From Guadua angustifolia (Eukaryota > Streptophyta > Magnoliopsida > Poales > Poaceae): a stretch of DNA of 64,000 nt. The notes beneath the pieces are model-generated. The model searched no databases. It was given only the letters and a program-made list of their open reading frames with translations, and had not been told where the DNA came from. A program made the position numbers and the translations under genes. Each line of letters begins with the position of its first letter. Position 1 is the first letter of the stretch. The stretch covers positions 248,001-312,000 of the forward strand of contig JAYEVE010000739.1 in assembly GCA_036346375.1 (NCBI GenBank), read 5' to 3'. Below are positions 1 through 10,734 of this stretch, in pieces.

Positions 1-1803
1 GCTCTCCGGAAACAACAGACCTACTCAGGCAAAGGTCGTGCTGACATTGGGTGTGTCACCGGAGATTGCCTCGGGAAGGGTGCGGTGCCCGCCATGGCTC
101 GGCCATGATGAGCCTGTGTCACTTGGTAGGTAGACGGCATGGGAGCCTGGTTTGGTCGATGATTTGACGAGGCTTTTGGTGGAGATGGTCTCGAGCTTTG
201 TTCGAGGTTGCTGATCTGTCCGACCCGTTGGTGGGGCATCCTTGAATCGCCATTGTTGCAGTTTGTTGGGCGCCCGTCCCAGAAAGCACTTGGCTCGGAA
301 GGCTTTCAGGGCTGACTTGAGTTCGCTGGGGCATCCGACTCATCGCGTTGGTCGGACCACCCTTTGTCGGATTGGTCGGAGGCCGGGCCTCGAGCAAGGC
401 TTCCCTGTGGGCGGCTATGCCCATATGCTTTTCCTGGTCGCCGGGATACCCATGCCCCGGTATCCGGCAATAGCCCCGAGCCCCCATGGTCGGAGAGCCG
501 GTCGGGGGTTCACCTGTTGCAACGGATCCTGGCCAAGCACGCTGCTTTGATGAGGCTGGACCTGCGTGCCCTAGGTCTGATCGACCGGTTTCTGCGATTT
601 CTGATGACTGGCCGGTCAGGTTTTGGTCGGTTTACCTAGGCGCGCGCGAGCACATCCGGTGGATGGAGCCCCCGAGAGGATTGGAGAGTCGGTCGGGGGG
701 TTTACCTCGTGCGTGGAGGCAGCTCCAGTTGGTGAATTCGAGCTCTCGATTGGAGTCACCTAAGTACCTGCAGGCGTATTGGTCGAACGAAGGTGGCCCC
801 CTCGGTTGTTTGTATCCGACCAAAATAGACTGGTCGCCAACGCCCGGGTGTGCACGAGCGCATCCAGTGGATGGAGCCCCCGAGCAGGTCGGAGAGCTGG
901 TTGGGGGTTTACCTCGTGTGTTGAGGCGTCCATTTGCATTGTGGTTCCGATGTACCTGCAAGGTCAGCATTTCGCCAGAGAGTGATATAGGCGTTCGCCC
1001 TACGCTTTTGAGCGAGGGCGGCGGCCGCGTTTCCCACGAATACGCCCCGTCCGCAGGTGTGGGACCTGGAGGGGGTGAGCAAGCGCGCGTTTACCATACG
1101 TCGGTTTGAACGCCGTGCTCGTGCAAGATGATAGCGGGTTTGTTCGAGTGGGCCCTGGTGGCTTCTCAGGGGAGAACCATTTCCGAGCGGACGTTATCCC
1201 GTTGCAGGCTTCCGACCCACTGGGGGTGACCCATGAGAGCCTTTCTTTACTCGATCCCGTGTCGGACTCCAGGTCGTCCGCCAACCTGGAGCGCAGCTGG
1301 CTGCCACCCATCGACGGGCTCCGTGGGAGAGTGTGAAGTATGGCCTCGAACACGATTAAAGGTGATTGGGCCATCCGCCGACCCAACTAGGGCCCACTGG
1401 GAGCTCACCTTATCCTCGTCCCTTGCTCGATTTTCGCTCGGGGCAGCGTGTACATCCACTTGATGGCCTGGGCATTCGGAGCCCATAACGCTTGGTTGAG
1501 CCCCGAGTACAAGCCGATGGGCCTTTTTGTGGCCTTCGGGACCGCAGTGGTCCGAATATGTTTGTTTTTCTCCGTTGCTGGACGGCTTCTCCAATTTGGG
1601 ATCAAGGCCTGAGGAATCATGCGTCACTCTGCCCGATGCGAAGCCTTTTCGCTGCCGCTATCCTCGCCGAGGATTAAATGGGGCGACGGGAATCGAGGCG
1701 TCAGATCGTTGAACTGTCATGACGGAGGAGCAAAACGCACGCCGTTTCGCCTGCGGTATTCGTCTGTCTGGTTGGCGTTTTTCCAGTCGGTGGACGTTGT
1801 GCC
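1..1803. other. GC-rich non-coding stretch with short imperfect repeats
   Basis: I see no convincing gene here. The reading frames in this stretch show no family motifs and overlap on both strands. It contains three imperfect copies of a block with the core TGGAGCCCCCGAG followed by a GGTCGGGGGTTTACCT-like string. By its position it is the part of the Tat element between the antisense genes and the missing 3' LTR. Confidence 0.5.
471..928 (+). repeat. Three spaced imperfect repeats, core GGAGCCCCCGAG
   Basis: The word GAGCCCC starts at 478, 666 and 874, a spacing of 188 and 208 bases. Each copy is followed by a purine-rich GGAGAG segment, a GGTCGGGGG-like run and CACCT or TACCT. The second and third copies share more, including CATCC(G/A)GTGGATGGAGC just before the core. 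They look like old tandem duplications in an untranslated part of the element. Confidence 0.6.
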
Positions 1804-1812
1804 CTTTATAAG
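1804..1812 (+). promoter_or_regulatory. TATA box of antisense gene module 1
   Basis: CTTTATAAG lies about 165 bases upstream of the ATG at 1973. It points along the plus strand, opposite to the LTR promoter of the host element. The two other antisense modules have the same arrangement, which supports it. Assigned by sequence only. Confidence 0.45.
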
Positions 1813-1972
1813 CCCAAGGGGAGAGCCGTTGGGGCGGATTCCTCCAAGTAAATCTATTCTTCACTGCGAAAGAGAGAAAAAACGAGAGCGGCGGTGAGGG
1901 AGATCAAAAGACTTAGAAAAAAGATCGCTTGCCTCAGTCCCTTTCTCGCTTGTTGCTCCTGCCGTTTGGGAG

Positions 1973-4963
1973 ATGACTTGGCCGGAGTGCTCCATTGCCA
2001 AGGCTCGCATTCTCGGGCTGGAGAAGAAGCGATTCCTCCTCCCGCGCGCCGAATCTCGGTGGAGGGTGCCGATGGGGGCCGCGGCCCCGGAGCCTGGCGA
2101 CGGCGAGATCGTTGTATCCGCGTCCTTCTTCGAGCGCGGGTTCGGCCTCCCCCTCCATACATTTGTTCGCGGCCTTCTTCACTTCTACAAGGTGGAGGCG
2201 CACCACCTGAACCCCCACGGCGTGCTGCACATCACGATCTTCATCATGCTGTGCGAGGCCTTTCTGGGGATCGAGCCCCATTGGGCCCTTTGGAGGTATT
2301 TCTTCCATATGCGGCCACTGAAGGGAAAGTCGGCGGCGGGCGCTTCGCTGGCGCCGATCGGCGGTGCCACCATCCAGCTCCGGTCTAACCGATCGTCAGA
2401 GTACATCGACATGAAGCTGCCTTCATCGAACCGGGGGTGGCACTCCGAATGGTTCTACATTCGGAACGTGGGGGACAGCGCCCCGGCCTTCACCGGGAGA
2501 CGGCCCGAGTCGGTGCACGAGTGGAACAGGCCGGCGAACGAGAGGGAGAAGAGGAAGATGGAGATGATCCTTGAGCAGCTTGCGGCTCAGAAGAGGCGAG
2601 GCCTGACGGGTGACGTTGTCATGTGCGCGTTCATGGCGAGGCATGTGCAACCCCTCATGGACAGGCCTCACCCGATGTTCAAGTATGTGGGAGCGTCCGA
2701 TCCCATGAGGCTCGGGTGAATGCCGTCCTGGTCATGAAGGCGACGGTGGCGGCGGGCGGCGCTCCCGAGCCCTTCTCGGTGGAAAACCCCCCGAATTTGG
2801 TAATCGGGTGGCTCCCCTACCTTTTTCGGCATACCTTAATTCCTCGTGTTCTGGCCTGAATAGGGTTCCCACCTCTTTCAGGGCCTGCTTGGAGCATCCT
2901 CCCGGGCACTGCTGTCGGGGGAGAAGGAGATGAGGGCGGCAATCCGCCAACAGGCCGAGCTGCGGGAGTCCGCTCGGAAAGAGTGCAGGGAGAGCAGGAG
3001 GAAGGAGAAGAGTAAGACACGCTGGGCCATGCGCGCGCGCGGCGAAGAGGTGTCGGAGTCGACCGTCCTTTCCTCGGTCGGCGCGGGGTCATCCTCCAGC
3101 GACGGCAGGGATCTCGATGATCCATACGAAGGGTATGACTTTGGGCTGCCGTAGGGCGACGATCCGCTGGACGACGTCGACGCGGAGGTCGTCATCGCGG
3201 CGCCCCAGGCGAAGACACCTCCGGAGGCACCCCCGGAGGGGGGAAGAGATGCCCCCCTCGCCGGGGAGACCGACGAAGAGAGCGCGGTTGCTCGGCACCC
3301 GCTCGACGTGGTTAGTTTCGTTACCTTTGCGACGTGCATCGATTTTGTTCGAGCTATTTCTGATCGGCCCTTGCCTTCAAAGATTTTGTGGGGGAGAGCC
3401 TGGCAGAGGTGGCGGAATTGCCATCGGGACCAGCGCCGCCGCTCCAGCCGGCGGCAGTCGAAGACACGGCAGTCGGGTCGGAGAATATGGAGGAGGCGGC
3501 GGCGGTGGTCGCGCTCGCTGTGGCTTCGTGGCCGAAGTTGCACCAGTGGTCGTGCCGGAACTGACCAGAGGGTCGACGGGTGATGAGGCCCGGACGACCG
3601 TCAGCGGCTCGCCATCAGGATCGGGGGCTGATGATGGTGGGGCGAGCTTTGCGCCACCGATCCTGGCACTGGAAGCCCTACCACCGCCGTCGCCGAAGGA
3701 GCGACCAGGAGAAGAGCTGCAGGCGGTGCTGGCGGCAGTCGCGGATCCGCCGGTAGTGGTGGCAGAGGACCCGCCGTTGGAGCGGGCCGCCGGGACGACC
3801 ACGAAGGAACCCCTCCAGCCGCCACCGGCCATCTTAGTTTGGCTGGGCAGTGACCCATCTGGCGAAGCATCGTTCACGCTGGATGACGGGGCGGAGCTTG
3901 GGGAGTGGGAATCCTTGCAGGAAGGTTCCCAGCGAGCCAAGATGGAGATGGAGCAAATCCGGGCAAGCCTGGGTCACCTCATCGAGTCCTCCGGCAGGGT
4001 ACTGGACGCCGTCACCAGAGGGGTTGACCTGGCTAGCGCGGTAAGTTGTGTTGAAAATTTCCCCACCTTTTTGAATTCTGCGGATCTTGTAGTGATGCGT
4101 CGGCTGATTGCAGCGTCTGCGGGAGTGCTCGGAAGGTAAGTCCGGGTTCCTCCGTCGCCTGCACGGCCAGAGGATGGCCGCGGAGAAGGACCACGACCAA
4201 CTGGGCTCCGAGCTTCACGAAGCTCGGGAAGCCGTGGCGCGCGAGTGGTCGGCGGCGGAGGAGGCCCGCCGGACGGCGAACGAGAAGGACGATGCCTTAC
4301 AGGAGGAGCGCCAGTCGGGTCAGTCCCTAAGGGCGAGGGTATCCGAGCTGGAGGCCCTCCTAGTGGAGGCCACCAGTGCCAAGATTGCTGCTCAGGTGGA
4401 GGCGGCGGTGGCGAAAAAGCGCGAGGAGGATGCCCTGGCCAAGCTCGCCGCCATGACTGAATCGTCGGCCGGTGAGATATTACCACGGGTTGATTTGGAA
4501 AGTGCCGTCATCGAGCGTGCCTTTTAACTTTTGCTTAAATCTTCAGAGTTGCAGAAGAGGTTCAGCGAAGTCGCGGAGGCACGGCGATCAGCGGTGGAGG
4601 AGCGTGACGCGGCGGTCGAGGCGGAGGCAATGGCTCAGTAGGCGCGGCAAGAAGCAGACAGCGACCGAGCCAAACTGATTGCTGAGTTGGGGACCTTGGG
4701 GAAGGTCGGCCGGCTGTTTCTGACCGATTGTTTCGGGCAGCGGGGCACAAGTCTGCTTATGCATCGAAGTTGGCCAGCGTCTTTCAAGCACGCTGGAGAA
4801 GTCGGTGAGGACGAGTGCTGCCCTGGGAGCCACTTCCGCGCTCGTCAACGCCTTGTCCTTTTATGATGGCATCAACCTGGACAAAGTTAGCAGCGGGGTC
4901 GCTCGGAACCGGACTGACGAGGAGGTCGAGTGCTTCAGGCTCCAAGCCGAGCCCCATGCCTGA
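1973..4963 (+). pseudogene. Antisense 'putative gypsy-type transposon' (Transposase_28-like) gene, multi-exon, broken
   Basis: The first exon (1973 to about 2715) encodes the conserved N-terminal part of the plant 'putative gypsy type transposon' family. Typical stretches are FFERGFGLPLHTFVRGLL, the block around residues 75-120 on where the protein is read, and the RGWHSEWFYI motif. Further exons with plausible GT..AG borders follow at about 2882-3312, 3387-4041, 4111-4469 and 4548-4963. The 4111-4469 exon is a strong Ala/Glu/Arg coiled coil (EAREAVAREWSAAEEARR). The frame is broken by TAG at 3152-3154, a shift near 3545, TAG near 4639 and a shift near 4750. The final segment ends in frame at TGA 4961-4963. 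The family is found in grass Tat elements antisense to pol. Its function is unknown and 'transposase' is only a database label. Confidence 0.75.
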
Positions 4964-6193
4964 GCGATCGCTGATCGGATACCACCGCAGAGCGTCCTCC
5001 ATAGAGATTATGAGTGATGTTAGACATTTATTTTTTACGGATGTAAAAAACTTTGATATGTAATGAATCAGGGTTCGTTTTTGTGCTTGTTCGTGAGTTT
5101 GAATCGCTCCTTTGCATTCGGAAACCATAGCCTTGGAAACCGCCGGGGGTTTTTTGGGCGTAGGTGTGTTCGATTTTCCGAAGGAAGCGCGAAGGGGGTG
5201 CTAACGAACCCTGAGGTCAGAAAGCACCCATTCATGATTCATGTTTCATGCAGGAGAGGAGTGACTCCGACCGACTTATGGCTCGCACCGCACGTAGCCC
5301 TCATCGCAAAGCGCTTACAAATCGTGGAGGTTGGGCGAGGCCGAGTGCTTGGGTCGGATGGGTTACGCGCTAGGGGAGCCAAGTGGTTGGTCGGGTCGCC
5401 GACCCGTATGAATATGAATGACGATGGAAAATAAAGGCATCCATTTACATTTTTTAAGCAGGAAAGGGATGCTTCGACAGACTTGTGGCTCAAGGCCAGA
5501 CGGGTAGCCCTTATCGCAAAGCGCTACTTCACCGTGAGCAGGGGCGACGAGTCGCAGCGCTTGGGTCGGACAGGCTACCCGCCAGGGGAGCCGAGTGGTC
5601 AGTCGGACCACCGACCGTTGAAAAACAAGAGCACCCATTCACATTTTAAGCAGGAAAGGGACGTTTCCGACTGACTTGTGGCTTACGCCGCATAGGTAGC
5701 CCTACCGCAAAGCCCTACTTCGAAACCGTAGCCACCGGGCGTGGGACGTAGTGCTTGGGTCGGACAGGTTACCTGCTGGGAGGCCGAGTAGTCAATCGGA
5801 CCGCCGACCCGTATGAATGTGAATGACGTTGCTCCTGAGCCCCCGAGCGAGGCGTGGCGACCATGCCGTGGTCGGCACGTATCGCTGGTCGTTCGAGATA
5901 ATCGCAAAGGAGACTTGAGTCAAGTGACTTATCTCTTTGGGTTGGTCGTCATGCGGCTCGCTGGCGCTGGTGCAGATTCTGAGGTTGTCCGTATAACCAA
6001 TCCTGCACGAATTCCGAAGAGTCGCGTCGTTCCAGCACGAAGCGGCACACTTCTGCGCCCGTGTCGCTTCGGCGCATTTAATGCGGAGTGGGATTTTAAT
6101 GCCCGTCGCGTCGCTTTGTCAGACCGAGGGCGTGGTAGGAGACGCTGCGGAGCACGCGAGGCGACGGCGGTTTCGGCTGGGCGAGTCCGCCCT
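4964..6193. other. Non-coding spacer between antisense modules 1 and 2
   Basis: No family motif is visible in any frame. The stretch is dominated by the ~200 bp tandem repeats at 5224-5826. The last 350 bases lead into a TATA box and a short leader before the ATG at 6304, so the right part is probably promoter sequence of the next module. Confidence 0.5.
5224..5826 (+). repeat. Three tandem ~200 bp repeats
   Basis: Copies start at about 5224, 5437 and 5631, giving periods of about 213 and 194 bases. Each begins GCA(C/T)CCATT(C/T)A.., contains AGCAGGA, a GTAGCCCT..CGCAAAGC block and CTTGGGTCGGA, and ends with a GACCG..GACCCGTATGAAT-like string. The second copy lacks the final GTATGAAT. Copies differ by many substitutions and small indels, so the duplication is old. 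Confidence 0.7.
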
Positions 6194-6200
6194 TATAAAT
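6194..6200 (+). promoter_or_regulatory. TATA box of antisense gene module 2
   Basis: TATAAAT sits about 105 bases upstream of the ATG at 6304, in GC-rich surroundings (GTCCGCCCT before, ACGGGTGC after). It is the best core-promoter match in the left 10 kb and points along the plus strand. Confidence 0.5.
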
Positions 6201-6303
6201 ACGGGTGCTAGGGCAGTGGTAATCATTCCCAGCCCTAGCACCTATTTCTCCTTGCCTTCTTCGTCTCCCGAACACGCTCTCAGTTGAGCTTCTTGAGGGT
6301 GCA

Positions 6304-7199
6304 ATGGCTAGCGGCGGTGGAGATGACAGGAGAGCCGGCAAACGAGTTGCGGAGGGGAGCCCTGGGGGTTCGCCCCCCAAGAAACCCCGGACGGAGGGTG
6401 GCTCCTCTGGTGCGGTGGCGAGGGGCGGGCTCGATCTGCCCTCGCCGAGGTTCTATATATGGAGCCCTCGCGTGGGTAGGTGCTTCTCTGGTTGTTTCGG
6501 ACGTGGTAGGGTTGCCAAGTTGACGCCCGTTTTTGGTCTTTACTTCCTGTAGGTCTGATCGGCCCACTGCGGTGCCGACGAGCGCTGCCGGGGGTGGCTC
6601 CAGTGCTCCCCAGGCAGCGGGGAGTAGCCTGCTGAGGGACCGGGCGGCGAGTATGGTCGACGCGCTGGCGCGGTCGCACGCCGACCTGGTGTCCCAGGTG
6701 GGGTCAGCTGCTGCCCTTGGGGCACAGTGTGACGGCAAGGGCGCAGCCTGTGCCACCGAGGACGAGAGTGGCGGCTCGTGGCGCGGCGACGCGCGCCGAG
6801 GCGGAGATAGCTCCGGCGTGAGGACTTCGAGTCCACGCTACAGGTTCTCCTCATCCATGCCATACCATTTAAAGCATGGGCAGGAGCTCGAGGTCGCTGG
6901 GGGTGGAGCTCAACGAGCCGGTTGAGCCCACCGTGGCGCAGTACGTCTTCGGCCACCCCCGAGTGGCCGAGGCGTTGGAGGACCTGCCCCAGGCTCTCCG
7001 GGAGCGCTCCGCTCGTGAAGGGCGGAGGGTCGCCGCTCGACGGTATGAGTATGCCGCGTTGTCGCCGCCCAGTGCAGGCGCTCATTATTTGAGGCCATCG
7101 TCTCCCACATCCAAGGCAACGCGGCCCAGGCGCGGGCCCGAGTGCACGAGGCGGCGGGAACAGTGCCGGGGCGGCTGCACCTGGAGGTCTCGGACGATG
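6304..7199 (+). pseudogene. Antisense gene module 2, N-terminal part, broken
   Basis: The ATG at 6304 opens a basic, Gly/Ser-rich N-terminus (MASGGGDDRRAGKRVAEGS) with a possible nuclear-localisation patch PPKKPRTEGG. A GT donor near 6471 and a TAG acceptor near 6552 define a likely 80-base intron. The second exon reads SDRPTAVPTSAAGGG and then a helical segment DRAASMVDALARSHADLVSQ. At least two frame changes (near 6740 and 6880) and a third near 7070 break it. A later helical piece is EALEDLPQALRERSAREG. I recognise no enzyme domain. The style (Ala-rich helices, antisense position, own TATA box) matches the middle and C-terminal parts of the family in module 1. It ends at the border of an inserted solo LTR and probably continued at 8023. 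Confidence 0.5.
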
Positions 7200-8022
7200 T
7201 GATGCGATGAAGGTGCTCGATCTTTCGATGAGGTAGATAAGTGTCGATTTGGTGGAATTGACCCTCATGATCCGACTACAACTGTACGACGACGTTGCGC
7301 CTTAGCAATCACTGAACCAACTCTAAAAGGTTATTGACTTTGCCGAAGGCACGATCAACCTGAACACGAAGTTCAATCCCTGCGAGCAATTGAGAACTAG
7401 CAAGAATAAGATGAAAGCAATTATGAAAACAAAGTTGGAATTCCGAATAAGTTGTCTTTGGTGTGGTCAATCGACACAACTGAAGAATGTAAGTTTGCAC
7501 GAGGCTAAACCTAAACTCAATGAAATCCGCCTTTACTTTGGAGGTCGGTCGTGGCATAAAAAGGAGGGAGGGGAGGCTGTTCGGCCATGCCTTGATTTGT
7601 GGCCAAAAATCAGACCTTCCCTCCTATTCTTTCCATCCTTAGCGAAGCTTCTTTCCTATTATTCTTATCTCTAAATATATACTCTATTACATGGTAAGGG
7701 CCAATATATAGGTGACGCAAGCACCACTCTCCTTGTCAGCCAAATCTCGAGAATTCAAGATCTTGTGGTCAAATGAAGAACTCCTTCCTTGCAGCCACCA
7801 ATAGCGTGTCCATTCACCATCATCGCGCTTTTGAACCTTCATTCCTTAAAAGAATAACACACCTGCGTTTCAGCAAAGATCATATAGTTCTTCAAGTCAT
7901 TAGATATACCAAGAAACAAAAGTACCTGATAATTCAGTTTACGCGCATGAGCTCGAGTGATCGGTCCTTGTAGAGGTTGAGCAGATGCTGTGGGCGTACC
8001 CGAAGAAGTGATGTCCTCATCA
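7200..8022 (-). mobile_element. Solo LTR of family F, inserted in antisense module 2
   Basis: The sequence aligns in reverse with the LTR at 22011-22764. It starts (minus strand) TGATGAGGACATC at 8022 and ends in a CATCA-type terminus at 7200, so the TGATG/CATCA inverted ends are kept. No internal region follows. The flanking pentamers are CGATG (7195-7199) and CGATT (8023-8027), a five-base target duplication with one mismatch. An AT-rich TATATA stretch near 7672-7683 is in the position expected of its promoter. The minus-strand frame at 7923-7967 encodes GPITRAHARKLNYQV, the tail of a retroelement polyprotein that runs into the LTR. Confidence 0.8.
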
Positions 8023-9268
8023 CGATTGGTTCCCAACCACCTTTACTTCTCGAGCCCGTTGTTCGCGCCGCGTCGACCACAAATGCAGCTGTCCCTCCTT
8101 TGACGCCAGAAGATCCTTCTACTCCCATTTGTCCATCGCTGCCGCATGTGGAAATTCCCCCGCCTCCTCGTCCGAAATCTCCGGTACAAGCCATGTTTGT
8201 GGACGATGACGGTGGCGTGGTCATTCTGGACGGCGAGGACGAGGAGAAGGATTGGGAGTCGTTCTATGAAGCTGCCCACACCTGTTATCGTCTTGGCAAC
8301 ATGAGTTGTTTGTGACGCACCTCCCTTTTAGGAGTCTTCTTCTTTGTCTTTCTTCGAGCCTTTGTCATGGCTTTATTTTCTTCAGCGCTTGTCATCCTTT
8401 GCCAAGGACCGGAATTTTCTTCTTCGCAAATTATTCCCAAGGATGAAAATGAGGAAGGATTATGCTGCTGAGGTTGAGCGAATCCGTATCGAGCTAGAGG
8501 AAGAACTCACGCGTACCCGCATAGAGAATCGAGAGGAACTGGAAGGGCTTCGAAGCCGTATCCAATCTCTTGAGGCTGAGAAATTGAATTTGATCAATTC
8601 CTTTGATGGTATTTTTCTTGCCCGAGTGCCTTGAGCCTTGACTCTATTCTTCACCTTCTGATGCCTCGTTCATTGTCTTTTTCAGATTTCCGGGAGAGGC
8701 TCGAGTCCTCTCTTTCCCGAAATGAAGAACTGAAGAAGGCCGAAGAAGATGCCAAGAAAGAGGTAGCCAGGCTAACAAGAGAACTGGAAGGTGCGTTCTC
8801 GGTTTTGTCTTCTGTCTTTGTCGTCCTTGTTTTGTCAGTTCCAGATTCAACCGACTGGTATCTTGCAGTACATCGAGCCAACTCGCAGGCTCAGTACCAG
8901 GTACTTAATGATAAGATCAAATGTGCCGAAGCGCGAATCGATCTTCTTCAAGCGAGCTCGGAGAGGATGTTGCGGATCTTCAATCCTGATGAGGCCGGCA
9001 CCAGCAGTGTCCCCCATGACGCCAATATCATGATTCAAAGGCTGGAAGAAGCCCCCAAAAAGATTACACGCACTTGGAGGATATTGCGATCACGAGTGCC
9101 AGCCAGGTGCTGGCGATTACCAAGTCTTTGTATCCGCGAGAGGAGCTCAAGGCTGTCCAAGAGGGGTTCGCCTACACTGTCGATGACAATCAAGCTCTTG
9201 CCCTTATGGACGAAGTCAAGGATACTGCTGCTGCCTTGGTTAAAAACTTAGATTTGAGTCCCGTGTAA
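8023..9268 (+). pseudogene. Antisense gene module 2 (or 3), C-terminal coiled-coil part, broken
   Basis: Exons with good GT..AG borders can be read: a proline-rich acidic part up to about 8310 (VEIPPPPRPKSP, FVDDDGGVVILDGEDEE), then 8386-8608, 8686-8790 and 8869-9268. The middle exons form a continuous coiled coil (DYAAEVERIRIELEEEL, RLESSLSRNEELKKAEEDA). The last part reads ITKSLYPREELKAV and ends ALVKNLDLSPV at the stop. A frame shift near 9060 separates the coiled coil from the tail. This matches the C-terminal layout of the family in module 1, so it is likely the continuation of the 6304-7199 module after the solo LTR. Its codon use is less GC-rich than 6304-7199, so the two halves could also come from different copies. 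Confidence 0.55.
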
Positions 9269-9716
9269 TCTTCTGTTTGTACTGAACTCGTTCCGCATTA
9301 GAACTCGGGATGTTTGTTTCAATGTTGAAAAATTCCCCTTGGGCCTGATTTTGCCTTGTGAGATATTTAATTCCTATTAAGCTCGGGCCCGCTAAGTCTC
9401 TTATCATCTTGGGCCGTCTTGAAATCTCCGTTCGTTTTGACACTCGACTCCCCTCGGGATATGCGCGACGTCATGTCCAAAGACGCCCGTATGGACTGCT
9501 TTTCCGCCTTTGATGACAAAGGCCGATTTGAGCGAAGGCGAGTCTCTCTGTGGACAAAGGCGTTCTCAGATAAGAGCGAAGCTCGGCCTCGATTTTTGCA
9601 TTTTGCATAAGACTACCATCTTCCTCCCGATCGTTTCCTCTTCTTTCTTCAAGAGTTTCTTTGAAACGCTCGTCCGCTCGCCTTCCTCCTTCCTTGATTT
9701 CTTCGTTTTTTGTGCT

Positions 9717-9724
9717 TATAAAAT
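9717..9724 (+). promoter_or_regulatory. TATA box of the small antisense reading frame
   Basis: TATAAAAT lies 56 bases before the ATG at 9780. A CTTTTTGCAG string at about 9750-9759 just before the ATG could instead be a splice acceptor, in which case the reading frame would be a later exon of a longer gene. Confidence 0.4.
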
Positions 9725-9779
9725 TGTGACTGACGTTGGATCGCTCGTCTTTTTGCAGGTTCCCTTCTTCTTCTTCTTC

Positions 9780-10085
9780 ATGGATTCTTCTTCTTCTTCT
9801 GAAGATCTCTCTCCCTTGTCTCTCCCTCCAGAATCCCCGGGTCCGTCGGTTGAGCCGTGGATCGCGAACCTGCTCTTCAACTTTTCGGATGATGCCCCAG
9901 CGGAGCCGGAGGACGACCTCGCCGAGCTTTGGGCTGAGTATGATCTCGCCATGGCAGAGGCGGCGGAACAGGAGGCCGTCGCCCGGGACGCCGCCGCCGT
10001 CGACGTCCTGATCGAGGTCGTTCCCAAGCTTGCTGAAGCTAGGGACGCCCTCATCGAAGCCGTCGGGCGTGCGCGCCGGGCGTAG
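9780..10085 (+). CDS. Small acidic Ala-rich protein of unknown function (101 aa), antisense to pol
   Basis: The uninterrupted frame starts MDSSSSSEDLSPL and ends AVGRARRA at TAG 10083-10085. The N-terminal third is Ser/Pro-rich. Residues about 45-100 are an Ala/Glu/Asp-rich helix (LWAEYDLAMAEAAEQE) with no cysteines. I recognise no domain. It is the only unbroken frame in the antisense region and lies closest to the 3' end of pol on the opposite strand. It could be an independent small gene or the last exon of a larger antisense gene. The start is chosen as the first ATG after the TATA box; the serine run just after it is encoded by a TTC/TCT repeat. Confidence 0.45.
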   Translation: MDSSSSSEDLSPLSLPPESPGPSVEPWIANLLFNFSDDAPAEPEDDLAELWAEYDLAMAEAAEQEAVARDAAAVDVLIEVVPKLAEARDALIEAVGRARRA

Positions 10086-10734
10086 AAGGACTCTTCTTTT
10101 CTTTTTGTTTCTCCTTTGTCCAAGAACTTAAAGTAGTACTTTTGCTTGTATATATCTTTGGTGGATAATGCTGGAAATGTGAACAATGCTGATCCTTTTG
10201 TAAGGTTGTTTTTGATTTGTAGCCTGCCTTTTCCTTTTTCCTTATTTAGATCTTTTTCGACTTTTCCAAGTGATTTTTATCCTTCTTTATGTTTAAGCAC
10301 TCGGTCCGATTAGTGTAGCCCCCGAGCATCGCGAGTTGGCGCCTGGCCTTTTTCCTCGACGTGCTTTTAGGCGACTAAACTTTTTCGTCCGAGGTTTCAT
10401 AATCGATGTCTTAGAGCACTCGGAGTTAGTCGCGATCAGAAAAGAAAAGGATAGGAGCTGCTTTGCATGCGGGGTTGCACATGTGCAACACTATTAGGTG
10501 TAGCCCCCGACTTACTGCTTAATTGAGCAGCAATTGAGTAGAAAGTCAATTTCAATAGAAAAATTCTGACACATGATGTCTCCTGGAACAAGTAATCCTC
10601 CCGTTAGAGTTGCGCATGCGCAACACTATTAGGTGTAGCCCCCGACTTACTGCTTAATTGAGAAACAATTGAGTAGCAAGTCAAGAAAGAGATTCGACAT
10701 CCATAGAATGCTTTAAGAATAAAAACGACGTAGC
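10086..10734. other. Non-coding stretch between the small antisense frame and integrase
   Basis: No gene is visible. The stretch contains the duplicated block described separately and several GTAGCCCCCGA words (for example around 10315, 10500 and 10636). On the pol strand these read TCGGGGGCTAC, a purine-rich string similar to polypurine tracts. Confidence 0.5.
10474..10685 (+). repeat. Direct repeat of ~75 bp, period 135
   Basis: The block GTTGC(A/G)CATG(T/C)GCAACACTATT.. with AGGTGTAGCCCCCGACTTAC following occurs at about 10474-10550 and 10609-10685. The word CTATTAGGTG starts at 10491 and at 10626, an offset of 135. Both copies end with CAATTGAGTAG(A/C)AAGTCAA. The first half of each copy is a short palindrome around CATG. 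On the pol strand each copy carries the purine string GTCGGGGGC. Confidence 0.75.

Noticed and set aside
1..1000. 3' LTR of the Tat element at the left edge
   Set aside because: Neither terminus of the 16602-17545 LTR nor its TATA block is found there.
3377..3940. A 187-codon minus-strand Pro/Ser-rich frame
   Set aside because: It is a complement of the GC-rich Ala-coding exon of antisense module 1; low complexity explains the open frame.
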